A DNA stretch of 64,000 nucleotides from Chamaecrista fasciculata. Lineage: Eukaryota; Streptophyta; Magnoliopsida; Fabales; Fabaceae. The DNA is taken from positions 29,991 to 93,990 of the forward strand of contig QANZ01037851.1 in NCBI GenBank assembly GCA_003254925.1, in the 5' to 3' direction. Under the pieces are notes generated by a model. That model saw only the letters and a program-made list of their open reading frames with translations, was not told the DNA's origin and did no database searches. Position 1 is the stretch's first letter. Every line of letters begins with the position of its first letter. Of this stretch, positions 39,601 through 45,600 are shown in pieces. Both the position numbers and the translations under genes were made by a program.

Positions 39601-41952
39601 AGCGTTCACCCTTTGCTCAGTATACACATGCTAGAAGATGTGCTGCTCCCTATGTTCTTCAAAACTTGACTTCTGTGCCCCTGTTTTGTCATGTATATCA
39701 CAGGCCAGTCAACCATGATGAAATTGATGACTCAGGAGAGAAAGACAAAATATATGTGAAACCTGGTTCTGCTACTCCAGTATACATGGATAAAAATGCT
39801 GAAGAACAGTTTTCTCGATACAGGTCTTCTTGCTCTTCGAATAATCTAAATGAGCAAAGGTCAAACGGATTTGCTCACCACTATATAACTGTACAGCTTG
39901 ATGGAACATCTATGCCATCTCCTGCAATGTCGATGGATTTAGTAGGGCTTACATGCTTTGAGGTTAATTTCGCAAAAGGGTCCAGTGAAGACCATGACGA
40001 TGTTCGAACAAATACAGCTTCCTTTGTTGTTCCTGTTGTGTTTGATGTTTCAGTGCTGCACTATAGCAAGTTAATACGTATCTACTCTACTGTATGTGTT
40101 TTACTTTATGTTATGTTGAGTGTCCATTTACTTAATACAACTTTCTATTTCCTCTTTATAAGCTAAAGTTCCAACATTCAGGTAGTACTTTCAAACGCCA
40201 CAAACACACCTCTGGAGCTGCGATTTGATATTCCGCTTGGTGTGTCACCAAAGGTACAAAAGCTTCTCCCCATAATCTTTAATTTCTTTTATCAGTCCAC
40301 TGATATTTTCACATGGAATAATACTTTTATGATGTGTCATTTTACTACTTCAGATATTAGATCCAGTACTCCCTGGGCAACAGTTACCTTTGCCACTACA
40401 TTTAGCCGAAGCAGGTTACCTAAGGTGGCGACCAGTTGGGAACTCTTACCTGTGGAGTGAAGCTCATAATCTCTCAAAGCTTCTGTCATATGATAACAGA
40501 TTAGGGAACTTCAAATCCTTTGTTTGCTATCCTTCTCATCCTAGTAGCTGTGCATTTCGGTGCTGCATATCAGTAAGAAACATCAGCTTGGCCTCATCTG
40601 GCGCGATGAAAGAGAATGTCTCAGTGGATGAGGCAAAGAATCGGTTTGTTCATCACATAATCATAAATGTTCCATTAACAGTGAAGAACTACATTCCCAA
40701 GGAAATTTTGTTGACCACTGATAGTGGTGGAGTAAATCATACTATGAAAATTTCAGAGGTTTGTGATGAATTATTTGCTTGATCCTTTTGATGTGAATAC
40801 TCTACGGCATGAATAGTTATCCTTTTTCACCTTTTGTTGATAGTGGTGCAACAGCGTGATTATTTTATGTGATCATTTTGTTTCTAGGGGGAAACATCTG
40901 TTTATCATATTGATCCTTCACATGATCTTGGGCTGGAGATCTGCATTGATGGATTCAAACCTTCTAATCTTAAATTTCCTCGTTTGGAAACTTTCTGCTC
41001 AATGGCTAAGTCCAGCGAAACAAAGTATGCATTATCTGAAACACTGACATTTGAATCAAGTAATCCACATGGTAACTGATATTCTTTGTTCCCTTCTGTC
41101 TTGTTTCTAGTGGTTTCAAATAGTTTCAAATGAATGCTGAATGCATTTTCCAACTTTTTTGTCTTTTTCTTTTTCATCCTTGTTTCTAGGCTCTTTGTAT
41201 GTGACTGTGGAGAAGGTGATGGATGCGTACTCAGGTAGTAGGGAAGTCATAATTTTTGTTCCCTTCCTTTTGTATAACTGCACTGGTTTCCCCCTATCTA
41301 TCACTGAAGCCACTGGTGAAACTAATGAACGGGGAATTGTCATTCCTTCCTATTATGATATTGGTGAAGATGTAACAATTGCTGGGAAGAAGGGTGGCCT
41401 TTCTCTCGTATCTTCCAGCACTGATTTACATGCACATGCTGCTTCTTACCCAAGGTGTGCTCAAAAGAGTCATATTATGTCAACCAGAGAGAAAGTTAGC
41501 CCTTCTGGGACTATTTTAAACAAACCCCTTTTCCATGAAAGTTGCCATGAAAACATGAGAAGCCAAGCAAGTATAAATTTCTCAACATTCCAAAATTCTT
41601 GTATAAGAAGCTTTAAGAATAGACAAAGCTCAAGGTTTCAATCAACTTCAAAGGATTTAGGTTCTGGTAATAACGATCATGAAAAGGTTGGGCCATGCAT
41701 GTATTCCCCAAACCCTATTTCCTCTATAAATGATGTTCAGGTTAAAGTTAGCAGATGTTGGCCAGGATATGTTATGGAAAAGTTTCCATATTCGTTGTGG
41801 TCAAATCCTTTTTCTCTTTTACCACCAAGTGGTTCAAGTAATATCCTTGTTCCTCAGTCATCGACGAATGCTGCATTTATTCTAGCTGTGACATCTACTT
41901 CAATTGCTGAACCATATACTGGAAGGACAAATGCAATTATTTTCCAGCCCAG
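772..41952 (+). CDS. VPS13: VPS13-family lipid-transfer protein (SHRUBBY-like), central part, 28 exons
   Basis: Plant homologue of VPS13, a rod-shaped bridge protein that moves bulk phospholipid between membranes at contact sites; the plant SHRUBBY member acts in root growth and radial patterning. Exons were joined by reading translated blocks between AG and GT sites. All 28 fit in phase with no stop, giving 7,177 nt or about 2,390 residues. The chain starts inside the protein (SHTGQSFISYITAK, then ILDSIQVAIRNFHVLYSDMQ), so the chorein-type N-terminus lies to the left. It ends in phase 2 after IIFQPR at 41952. From memory of plant homologues of roughly 3,400 residues, the SHR-BD and C-terminal regions should follow, and they are not found. 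Family assignment is firm; the SHRUBBY subtype is from remembered similarity. The gene may be complete with a giant last-seen intron, or truncated. Confidence 0.9.
1455..2547 (-). mobile_element. Copia remnant with 5' LTR, leader and protease fragment
   Basis: Antisense remains in VPS13 intron 3. The LTR is about 2384-2547 (TGTTAAGTTACAAACC to CATAACA), preceded by a mutated antisense primer site GGCTCTAATACCA. A GC-rich leader follows (about 2040-2240). Further left, 1459-1782 translates to KWIIDSEAIDHMTSNPYLF, a decayed copia protease motif in which the active-site glycine of DSGA has become glutamate. Pol and the 3' LTR are missing. Confidence 0.75.
2694..2714. repeat. (AT)n microsatellite
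   Basis: About ten AT dinucleotides in a VPS13 intron. The rest of 2548-3223 is AT-rich intron in which I see nothing recognisable. Confidence 0.85.
3690..4515. repeat. Degenerate repeat of GTCAATTAAGGACGA type
   Basis: Interspersed copies near 3695, 3790, 3850, 3875, 3892, 4395, 4425, 4445 and 4490, in forms such as TCGATTAAGGACGA, TCGTCAATGAAGGACGA and GTCAATTAAAGACGATG. They lie on both sides of the nested Helitron-like insertion and are AT-rich with a constant GACGA core. Function unknown. Confidence 0.6.
3971..4258. mobile_element. Small non-autonomous Helitron nested in element F
   Basis: 288 bp starting TCTATACTATATTAT, the typical plant Helitron 5' end, and ending in CTAG (4255-4258) just after a short hairpin (GGGC at 4240-4243 with GCCC at 4251-4254). 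The bases at the junctions are A on the left (3970) and T on the right (4259), matching insertion between A and T without target duplication. It interrupts the GAGTCT...GAGCTT block that is continuous in the related element at 9040-10176. No coding capacity. Confidence 0.65.
5503..5811. repeat. Inverted-repeat (MITE-like) element
   Basis: About 75-bp imperfect terminal inverted repeats: AAATTTAGTAAACTCACAAC at the left and its complement-like counterpart ending GCTAGTTTGTCTAAATTT at the right. The middle has three to four repeats of TTTAGTCCCTGAAAGAT with GGTATACTC. CTTATAT and CTTAGAT flank the ends, possibly a worn target duplication. Non-coding. Confidence 0.7.
6315..6575 (+). repeat. Probable solo or partial LTR
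   Basis: Starts around TGTTGTTAAGTTAATA and ends near CTAATTTCAACA, with a TATA-like CTTATATATAGAGGG near 6510, and contains TGTTAGGTGAGG twice. LTR architecture is likely, but no partner or target duplication was established. Confidence 0.4.
6576..8098. other. Intron, nothing recognised
   Basis: AT-rich VPS13 intron sequence. No exon, RNA gene or clear repeat seen on either strand. Confidence 0.5.
8340..9039. other. Intron, nothing recognised
   Basis: AT-rich intron between VPS13 exon 6 and LTR element E. No feature I can support. Confidence 0.5.
9040..9218 (-). repeat. Element E 3' LTR
   Basis: 179 bp. Differs from the other LTR by a few substitutions and a short gap (ACCTAAATACTGACC against ACCTAATAATTATACTGACC). 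Confidence 0.88.
9993..10176 (-). repeat. Element E 5' LTR
   Basis: 184 bp directly after the antisense primer site, followed by the target duplication CCAAT. Confidence 0.88.
10281..11125. repeat. Long inverted repeat, two arms of about 420 bp
   Basis: The left arm (about 10281-10700) and right arm (about 10720-11125) are imperfect reverse complements along almost their full length: for example GATCCTACATGTTTCC near 10344 against GGAAACATGTAGGACC near 11036, and CCAGAGTTCTTTTGGTCCAA near 10301 against TTGGACCAAAATGAACTCTG near 11075. The loop is short. Transcription as part of the VPS13 pre-mRNA would give a hairpin of some 400 bp. Each arm also holds internal direct repeats (GCAACAAATTCAGAGCTA type). 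Open frames inside it are not gene-like. Confidence 0.85.
11290..11520 (+). repeat. Solo LTR related to element G
   Basis: TGTTGTGAATCAGATTTGAC through TATAAATACCCTATGACATTC to CTCATTGTGCATATA follows the LTRs at 36442 and 37674 closely in order but with many changes. Its 3' end is lost and there is no partner. Confidence 0.7.
11521..12034. repeat. GA-rich microsatellite and AT-rich filler
   Basis: A (GA)n-type stretch at about 11575-11628, then AT-rich sequence rich in ATTAATTATTAAT. AGAACCTAGG occurs near 11522 and again near 11823. No gene seen. Confidence 0.55.
12035..12358. mobile_element. hAT-type MITE with 8-bp target duplication
   Basis: Begins TAGGGGTGAGCA and ends TGCTCACCCCTA, inverted ends of the hAT type. 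Both sides carry CTAATATT (12027-12034 and 12359-12366), a perfect 8-bp duplication, the hallmark of hAT insertion. The 324-bp body is packed with AACCC/GGGTT tracts that can pair with each other. Non-coding. One undetermined base at 12295. It lies about 100 bp before VPS13 exon 7. Confidence 0.93.
12605..15063. other. Intron with a possible decayed LTR-element leader
   Basis: CCCTGATACCATATT at about 13688-13702 looks like an antisense copia primer site, suggesting that 12830-13700 is a worn element, but I could not define LTRs. A poly-pyrimidine (TTCTT)n/T tract lies at 14470-14500. Nothing else recognised. Confidence 0.4.
15064..15237 (-). repeat. Copia A 3' LTR
   Basis: 174 bp starting TGTGAATTTTAG and ending CACCAACA on the plus strand. 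It is adjacent to the polypurine tract and identical by eye to the copy at 19188-19361. Confidence 0.95.
15245..18673 (-). CDS. Copia A polyprotein lacking Gag (PR-IN-RT-RH)
   Basis: Uninterrupted frame of about 1,142 residues if started at MSDSKVLRN (18673); the frame is also open 27 codons further upstream. The protease motif WIVDSGANRHMTG already appears near residue 60, where full elements have some 300-400 residues of Gag first. Order after it: GAG-pre-integrase WHRRLGHPS, integrase core (HSDVWGPT, RTDNGTEY, NGVAERKNRHLLEVAR), a linker with a nine-residue repeat (VQGEIDEPI and variants), RT with FDVKNAFLHGDL and YVDDIVMTGDD near residue 825, RNase H (DADWAGSLDDRRSTSGYC, SSAEAEYRAM) and the C-terminal DVFTKGLSKQMFHTLVFKLG. 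All key residues seem present, so the frame looks functional apart from the missing Gag. Confidence 0.93.
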   Translation of the reverse strand: MSDSKVLRNTSRDVTPGAPLSSDEIRLFRRLLTKLDSPMVSSSNYMHSGMAFNAHVPTWIVDSGANRHMTGSSKDLSNYSPCPKGEFVRIANGSQSPVCGTGSVHCTPDINLSSVLHAPEFPVSLLSVSSITKDLNCKVVFYPNHCVFQDLHTGRKIGSGRLHNGLYVIDTVCNSGQALLGVNKDVRQEIIQWHRRLGHPSFFVLKKLFPKLFTNLSVETLFCDACEFAKHTRVSYPLSNRKSSIPFMTIHSDVWGPTKTVSLSGCRWFVTFIDCCTRTTWVYLLKSKSEVASSFKSFHKMVCTQFNTQIKILRTDNGTEYVNSDLDSYLESHGVIHQTSCPYTSAQNGVAERKNRHLLEVARSLMFSMNLPKHYWGDAVLAAAYLINRMPLKPLDFKCPLEVLIGNRNFIVPPKVFGCVCFVPTRNVGKLDPRALKCVFIGYSPTQKGYKCYHPPSRKTFVSMDVTFRETEPYFDSASSPLQGESNVEEVVLDLGDIRQTVVQGEIDEPIVQGEIDEPIVQGEIDGPIVQGEIDVQGLERLNRPDLKTYSRRKSDDKPEEAIMQSIEPAESSSTGEVSSSSLDNSHLPIAHRKEVRSCTKRPLYPMSNFVSYDSLSPSYRAFALSISSVSIPQNWQEAVTDPKWKEAMVEEMKALSKNETWELVSPPLDKKLVGCKWVFTVKHRADGSIERFKARLVAKGFTQTHGVDYHETFAPVAKMNSIRVLLSCAANLDWDLHQFDVKNAFLHGDLEEEVYMEIPPGFNNEQSQGKVCRLKKALYGLKQSPRAWFDKFSNAMISFGYQQSNSDHTLFIKRKEGKLTLLIVYVDDIVMTGDDREEMTRLKKLLAQEFEIKDLGKLQYFLGIEVAQSKRGIFISQRKYILDLLKETGMTGCKPAESPIESNHKLQLGVGESVDKERYQRLVGKLIYLSLTRPDIAYAVSLVSQFMHDPRESHSQAVFRILRYLKSSPGKGLLFSKHGHFRIEAFTDADWAGSLDDRRSTSGYCTLVGGNLVTWRSKKQNVVARSSAEAEYRAMAQGVCEILWVQKLLAELGLLEREKLSLFCDNKAAISIAQNPVQHDRTKHIEIDRHFIKEKVTSGILNLCYVASEKQLADVFTKGLSKQMFHTLVFKLGMCDIFAPT
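17066..17172 (-). repeat. 27-bp tandem repeat in Copia A integrase-RT linker
   Basis: About four copies of a 27-bp unit containing CTCCCCCTGGACAATAGG on the plus strand, encoding VQGEIDEPI-type nonapeptides in frame. It lies in the variable linker between integrase and reverse transcriptase, so length changes by whole units are probably tolerated. Confidence 0.9.
19188..19361 (-). repeat. Copia A 5' LTR
   Basis: 174 bp, directly preceded on the plus strand by the antisense primer-binding site. The right-hand target duplication CTAGT follows at 19362. Confidence 0.95.
19362..19920. other. Intron, nothing recognised
   Basis: Sequence between copia A and VPS13 exon 8, including the right-hand target duplication CTAGT at 19362-19366. 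Confidence 0.5.
19921..24137 (+). CDS. VPS13: VPS13-like exons 8-12 of the window
   Basis: Exons at 19921-19984, 20912-21013, 21152-21349, 22319-22446 and 23990-24137. Exon 8 encodes SYRRKYINLYKTKLIFLRQE and exon 9 ELMEKASDLEDILNYRSAAE. Exon 10 carries the conserved VPS13 signature SRGWLNWLSRGMLGAGGTDD. Exons 11 and 12 continue with beta-rich sequence (FAMKLVIHQISVTLHNK, EIILEAGIIESKLHEEHATF). Exon 12 is the least certain join: its acceptor at 23988-23989 follows a poor pyrimidine tract, but it restores lysine across the junction and stays open to a GTTTGT donor at 24138. The intron before exon 8 holds the complete copia element at 15064-19361. Confidence 0.86.
20384..20411. repeat. 28-bp perfect palindrome
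   Basis: Centre CTGTAATTAATTACAG extended on both sides to AATATA and TATATT without mismatch. Outer arms GTTAGAAT (20371) and ATTCTAAC (20410) extend the symmetry after a short gap. It adjoins an antisense LTR remnant. Confidence 0.9.
20418..20760 (-). mobile_element. Copia 3' end remnant (LTR plus polypurine tract)
   Basis: After LTR-like sequence, CACTCCCCCCAAGATGGG at about 20701-20718 reads as an antisense polypurine tract, followed by sequence positioned like the pol 3' end (CATCCCGAGCTTGTGTTTGAG). No partner LTR was found. Confidence 0.5.
21940..22125 (-). repeat. Diverged LTR related to Copia A LTR
   Basis: GAATACTTCGATGATTTTCTC followed by ATTAGGCTAATATGAATTTA mirrors the start of the copia A LTR (GAATACTCAGATATATTCTC, ATTAGGCAAATTAGAC) with many changes. 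The flanking intron 21350-21939 shows nothing else recognisable. Confidence 0.5.
22447..23989. other. Intron, nothing firm
   Basis: AT-rich. A stretch at about 23215-23460 (ATATGATATTAAAATCAGATC, then CACAAACAAGATGAGAATAGG) resembles an antisense LTR and polypurine junction but could not be confirmed. Confidence 0.35.
24301..25989 (-). pseudogene. Copia B gag-protease fragment, 562 aa
   Basis: Opens MDSSAQNSEAATNGG and is very similar to the start of the 1,484-residue protein at 48509-52963. Contains a UBN2-type Gag (LESTNFLNWRRQVLAAVKGY, about residues 57-245), a Gly/Asn/Gln-rich stretch, a CCHC zinc knuckle CQLCGKTGHMAFQC (325-338), the protease motif YPDSGASCHVTPD (DSGA at 386-389) and the GAG-pre-integrase start WHRRLGHPSDS. 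The frame stops where the element is broken. No internal stop in what remains, so it could in principle still make Gag. Confidence 0.88.
26007..26110 (-). repeat. Tandem repeats in Copia B leader
   Basis: Five to six degenerate units of about 18-21 bp built on CGAAC and TTCTGGGTTGC, between the primer site and the Gag ATG. The same position in the sister element (53025-53180) holds a different but similarly built array. Confidence 0.7.
26174..26340 (-). repeat. Copia B 5' LTR
   Basis: 167 bp starting TATTAAGAAAATATG and ending TATACACTTACA on the plus strand. The ending is shared with the LTRs at 48337-48501 and 53274-53439; the other end is TA rather than the usual TG/CA pair. Confidence 0.8.
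26341..26870 (+). pseudogene. Old plus-strand copia RNase H and LTR remnant
   Basis: 26379-26505 translates as GYYASVGGNLVSWRPKKLVV then CRSSVKSVYRAIAQ, a decayed form of the copia RNase H motif GGNLVTWRSKKQNVVARSSAEAEYRAM. Downstream 26560-26870 (TTTCCTAGGATAGCTTTTGT) resembles LTR sequence also found at 29385-29420. Copia B is inserted at its left border. Confidence 0.65.
27500..34227 (+). CDS. VPS13: VPS13-like exons 13-21 of the window
   Basis: Exons at 27500-27595, 27692-27793, 28985-29043, 29143-29245, 30000-30185, 30268-30384, 30508-30782, 31474-32942 and 33062-34227. The last two are large (1,469 and 1,166 nt) and encode about 880 residues of the middle of the rod, with no recognisable catalytic motif, as expected for the repeating beta-strand lipid groove. 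Conserved plant VPS13 wording includes VWDISILNVVITLPWRN, the start YAYTKFEEFFVSMKSLMITA and the end SFLLTDGR. The exon 20 to 21 join (GAA G, then AT AAC TAC) keeps the frame; reading through the 119-nt intron at 32943-33061 reaches a stop, so it must be spliced. Confidence 0.9.
27794..28984. other. Intron, nothing recognised
   Basis: VPS13 intron between exons 14 and 15. The hydrophobic open frame at 28265-28552 lacks any family features and I take it as chance. Confidence 0.45.
29300..29900 (-). pseudogene. Copia pol 3' end remnant
   Basis: On the minus strand 29640-29765 translates to EGVMCTPFVPPTEQVADVQA and then KSFLHQLVSRLGTIHL, matching the copia C-terminus (ICTPYVPSSDQLADVLTKG type) with decay. 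CTCAAGTTGGGG at about 29625 marks the polypurine end. 29380-29460 is LTR-like. It lies in the intron between VPS13 exons 16 and 17. Confidence 0.7.
31019..31115 (+). repeat. Truncated LTR of the element F family
   Basis: TGTTGAGAAATTTGGAATTA and TTATTGCTTATTTTATC match the start of the LTR at 34616. The remainder is lost. Confidence 0.6.
34616..34854 (+). repeat. Solo LTR, element F family
   Basis: TGTTGAGAAATGTAGG to AAAAATCAACA, 239 bp, the reverse complement relative of the LTRs at 3224 and 4743. Flanks ATAAG and CTAAG share TAAG, a worn target duplication. No internal sequence, so it likely arose by LTR-LTR recombination. Confidence 0.8.
34855..36441. other. Intron, nothing firm
   Basis: AT-rich, with a CT-rich tract at about 35755-35815 and a possible solo LTR around 35300-35515 (TAGTAGTTTAG, TATATAATATCGG). 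No exon of VPS13 found here; exon 21 joins exon 22 in phase across it. Confidence 0.4.
36442..36674 (+). repeat. Element G 5' LTR
   Basis: 233 bp with TATA-like TATAAATACCC and TG...CA ends. Confidence 0.92.
37674..37906 (+). repeat. Element G 3' LTR
   Basis: 233 bp, nearly identical to the left copy, ending AAAAATCAACA before ATTTT. Confidence 0.92.
38070..41952 (+). CDS. VPS13: VPS13-like exons 22-28, last exons seen
   Basis: Exons at 38070-38198, 38287-38442, 39519-40091, 40182-40253, 40354-40758, 40888-41071 and 41190-41952. Wording typical of plant VPS13 ahead of the SHR-BD region: CSGPQLEILVRNILLLADIA, EPWKFWLTLIRKQEMSVLLN, VVLSNATNTPLELRFDIPLG, GYLRWRPVGNSYLWSEAHNL and VTVEKVMDAYSGSREVIIFV. 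The final exon ends with AG before a GTAACG donor, so an exon starting with one base of the arginine codon is required. In homologues the next block carries the tryptophan-containing SHR-BD core; I searched both strands of 41953-64000 by eye and found no such block. Confidence 0.9.
38620..39056 (-). mobile_element. TRIM-type miniature LTR element
   Basis: Two direct repeats of about 147 bp (38620-38766, 38911-39056) with TGATAG...CTATCA ends flank only 144 bp. The interior ends GGCTTTGATATCATT, a worn antisense primer site, directly before the right repeat. Shared text includes GACCTTGGGGAACCC and ACTTAAGTACTCC. Non-coding. Flanks share only ATTG/TTG, so the target duplication is uncertain. 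Confidence 0.75.
39100..39400 (+). repeat. LTR with polypurine tract, 3' end of a lost element
   Basis: TTTAGCTTGAGGGGGAG (about 39100-39116) is followed by TGTTAGAGAAGTGTG, the polypurine tract to LTR junction of a sense copia. A TATA-like TATAAATAGG lies near 39221. No 5' LTR seen. Confidence 0.6.
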
Positions 41953-42128
41953 GTAACGTGATTTGTCTTGCTGTATATATTTAAAGATAAAATACTTATT
42001 TTGGCCTCCCTAGAGTAGCCTTAGTAATAGAATCCCATATAAACAGAACAATAAACTACAAGTGCTAGACCTAAAACAGTTGGAAATTAAGCCACAATTA
42101 ATAAAGGATCTTAATACTTGGAAAAGAT
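41953..42128. other. Start of the intron after the last VPS13 exon seen
   Basis: Begins with a GTAACG donor and contains no recognisable exon before copia C begins. Confidence 0.6.
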
Positions 42129-42326
42129 TGACAAATAATGTCTGGAAATAGTGTGTTATTGATCTCATGTAAGTGAAGGTATTTATGCAAGTGAGTAATG
42201 AATCTATTCTAGGAAAGAAACATAAATGAGTAATTATAGGAGATATTATAGCTAATTACTAATCACAATCCCTAATGTTAATCCTAGAGCAATTACAGAT
42301 ATTAATAAGATATTGTATCAATAACA
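42129..42326 (-). repeat. Copia C 3' LTR
   Basis: 198 bp starting TGACAAATAATG and ending CAATAACA. It is flanked on the left by the target duplication AAGAT. Confidence 0.9.
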
Positions 42327-42373
42327 CTCCCCCTCAAGCTGATGAATGGATATCTTCCATGCCAAGCTTGCTG

Positions 42374-42651
42374 ACTAGACTCTGAAAGTTGATAGTACAC
42401 AAGCCTTTGGTAAGCACATCTGCAAGTTGGTCACTAGAAGGAACGTAAGGAGTGCATATGAGACCGCTATCCAACTTTTCTTTAATGAAATTTCGATCAA
42501 TCTCCACATGTTACTAGACTCTGAAAGTTGATAGTACACAAGCCTTTGGTAAGCACATCTGCAAGTTGGTCACTAGAAGGAACGTAAGGAGTGCATATGA
42601 GACCGCTATCCAACTTTTCTTTAATGAAATGTCGATCAATCTCCACATGTT
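42374..42651. repeat. 139-bp tandem duplication at the pol 3' end of Copia C
   Basis: Two adjacent copies (42374-42512 and 42513-42651), each starting ACTAGACTCTGAAAG and ending at CTCCACATGTT, with about one visible mismatch (TTTCGATC against TGTCGATC). Because 139 is not a multiple of three, the duplication shifts the frame and replaces the normal pol C-terminus with TCGD followed by a stop. Confidence 0.93.
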
Positions 42652-45600
42652 TAGTGTGATCATGTTGAACCGGGTTATGAGCAATGCTGATTGCTGACTT
42701 GTTGTCACAATAAAGCTTCATTGGGCCTGCCCAAGAAACGCCCAAGTCATCAAGGATAATCTTGAGCCATAGAAGTTCACATACATCGAGTGCCATTGCT
42801 CTAAACTCCGCTTCTGCACTTGATCTTGCAACCACATTCTGTTTTTTACTTCTCCAAGTTACAAGGTTCCCTCCCAAAAATGTACAATACTCGGTAGTTG
42901 ACCGTCTATCAATAAGTGAACCAGCATAGTCTGCATCTGTATAGGCTTCCAAAGTCAAGCTCTCCCCTTTCTTAAATAGAATGCCTTTCCCTGGTGTACC
43001 CTTCAAGTATTGAAGAATTCGATGAACGGCCTTTAAATGGGATTCTCTCGGATTATGCATAAACTGACCAACAATACTCATAGCATAAGCTATATCCGGT
43101 CTAGTATGTGCTAGATAAATGAGTTTTCCCACAAGCCTCTGATAGGAACCTTTTTCAACCAACCCTTCTTCAGGTGCATCATACAAGCAGTGATTAGGCT
43201 TCATTGGAGTGGAGGCTGGTTTACAACCCAATTTACCCGCCTCTGTCAACAAATCAACAACATATTTCTGTTGAGAAATGAAAATCCCACTCTTTGAGTG
43301 AGCTACCTCAATACCAAGAAAGTATTTGAGTCTCCCAAGCTCCTTATTCTCAAATTCTTTCACCAATTGTTCTTTCAACCAGGCAATACTGTCAATGTCA
43401 TCCCCAGTGATCACAATATCATCAACATACACTAAGAGAATAGTCACTCCCCCTGAAGAAGATCGGCGTATAAATAAAGTGTGGTCACCCTGATTCTGCT
43501 TATACCCCATACTCAACATAGCTTTAGAAAACCTCCCAAACCATGCTCTAGGCGATTGCTTGAGCCCATACAAGGCCTTTTTTAAACGGCAAACTTTTCC
43601 TGGCTTAGAACTTGGGTTAAAGCCTGGAGGAATCTCCATGTAAATCTCCTCTTCCAAGTCTCCATGTAAGAATGCATTCTTGACATCGAATTGGTGCAAC
43701 TGCCATCCAAAATTAGCTGCAAGGGATAATAGTACTCTGACAGTATTCATCTTGACGACTGGGGCAAATGTCTCCATGTAATCTACACCATATGTCTGGG
43801 TGTAGCCCTTGGCAACGAGCCGAGCTTTGTATCTTTCCAGAGTACCATCAGAATTGTACTTCGTGGTGAAGACCCACCTACAACCAACTGGTTTTTTACC
43901 TCTTGGTAAAAGAACAAGGTCCCACGTCTGGTTTTTCTCAAGAGCATCCATCTCAGCCTTCATAGCCTGCACCCAATTATCATCCTGCAATGCTTCGGAT
44001 AAAGTAGTGGGAATAGGAATGCTGTGAAGGTTAGTCAAGAAAGCTTTGTGTGTGGTGGACAGATTGGCAAAGTTAAGAAATGAAGATATGGGATGTTTAG
44101 TGCAAGTCCTTGTTTTTTTCCTTAAAGCAATAGGAAGATGAGAATCATCAGAATCATCTAATGGAGAAGGAGAAGGATGAGTTACCTCAACATCTTGGGG
44201 CTCCGAAGACAATGATTGGACAAGCTCACTTGGAGGAGGTGACACTTTTCGCCGAGAATAAAACTTGAATGGACGAGTAGAATCCAAAGTTTGGTTGGGC
44301 TGCAAGTTGTCAGGTATGATTTGGGAAGAATCATTTTCAGGGACACTGAGTGGAGGATCAAGGTCAGGGACACTGAGTGGAGGATCTTGTGTAGGGATGA
44401 TTTGAAGACACAAAACGGGTAGCTCAGGAAATGGGTTATATTCGAAGATGGCTTGGTCCTTTTGGGAAGAATTTTGAGTAAAATAAGGAGTAAGTTCAAC
44501 AAAGGTGACATCAACAGACACATAATATTTCCGGGTGGGAGGATGATAACACTTGTAACCTTTCTGGGTGGATGAGTAACCAAGAAAGACACACTTGAGA
44601 GCCCGAGGGTCAAGTTTACTTCTTTGTGGGAGGTGAACATGAACAAAGGCAACACACCCAAAGACTCTAGCTACAAGATTATTTGATGCATTGAAGTTTG
44701 GAAAAGATTCAGTGAGAACGTGCATAGGACTCTTATGACCAAGGACTTTGGTTGGAAGTCTATTAATCAAATGAGTTGTTATTAAAACGGCTTCCCCCCA
44801 ATATTTTTGTGGAACATGGTTTTGTAACAAAATAGCTCGTGTGCTTGAAAGAAGATGACTATTTTTCCGTTCAGCAATCGCATTTTGTTGTGGTGTATAG
44901 ACAGAAGATGATTCATGAATTATACCCTGTTTTTGAAAAAAGGACAAAAGAGATTGATGGAAAAAATCTTTTGCGTTATTAGAACGAAATTGTTGTATCT
45001 TTACCCCAAACTGGGTTTGAACCATATTATAGTAAACAGGAAATATAAAACTAACTTCAGATTTTTGTTTGAGTAAATAGGTCCAAGTCACACGAGTAAA
45101 GTCATCAATAAAAGTCACAAACCAACGTTCTCCAGAAATATTAGAAACAATAGATGGTCCCCATATATCACTATGAATCAAAGTAAAAGGAACAAAAGTT
45201 CTACTATTACTAATAGGAAAAGAAACACGTTTATGTTTAGCAAGTTCACAAACTTCACAATGAAAATCCTCAATAACTAATCTTCCAAACAAATCCGGAA
45301 ACATAACTTTTAATGTATGAAAAGATAAGTGTCCAAGACGGAGATGGTAAAGGCAAATTTTTTCTTTATTGCTTTTAAGGGAAAGACTATGAAATGAATC
45401 GGACGACAAACTCTGAACTCTACGGTCCTTATTACAAGTTTCAAGATAATATAAACCATTTTGCTCCTTAGCATGTCCAATCATCCTCTTCGTTCCCTGT
45501 TCCTGAAAACACAATGGGTAGGGTGAAAAATTGCACTATACTTAGAGTCAGCTGTAAGCTTGCTTTGGAACATGAAGAACATCTTTAAGAGTCATATGAT

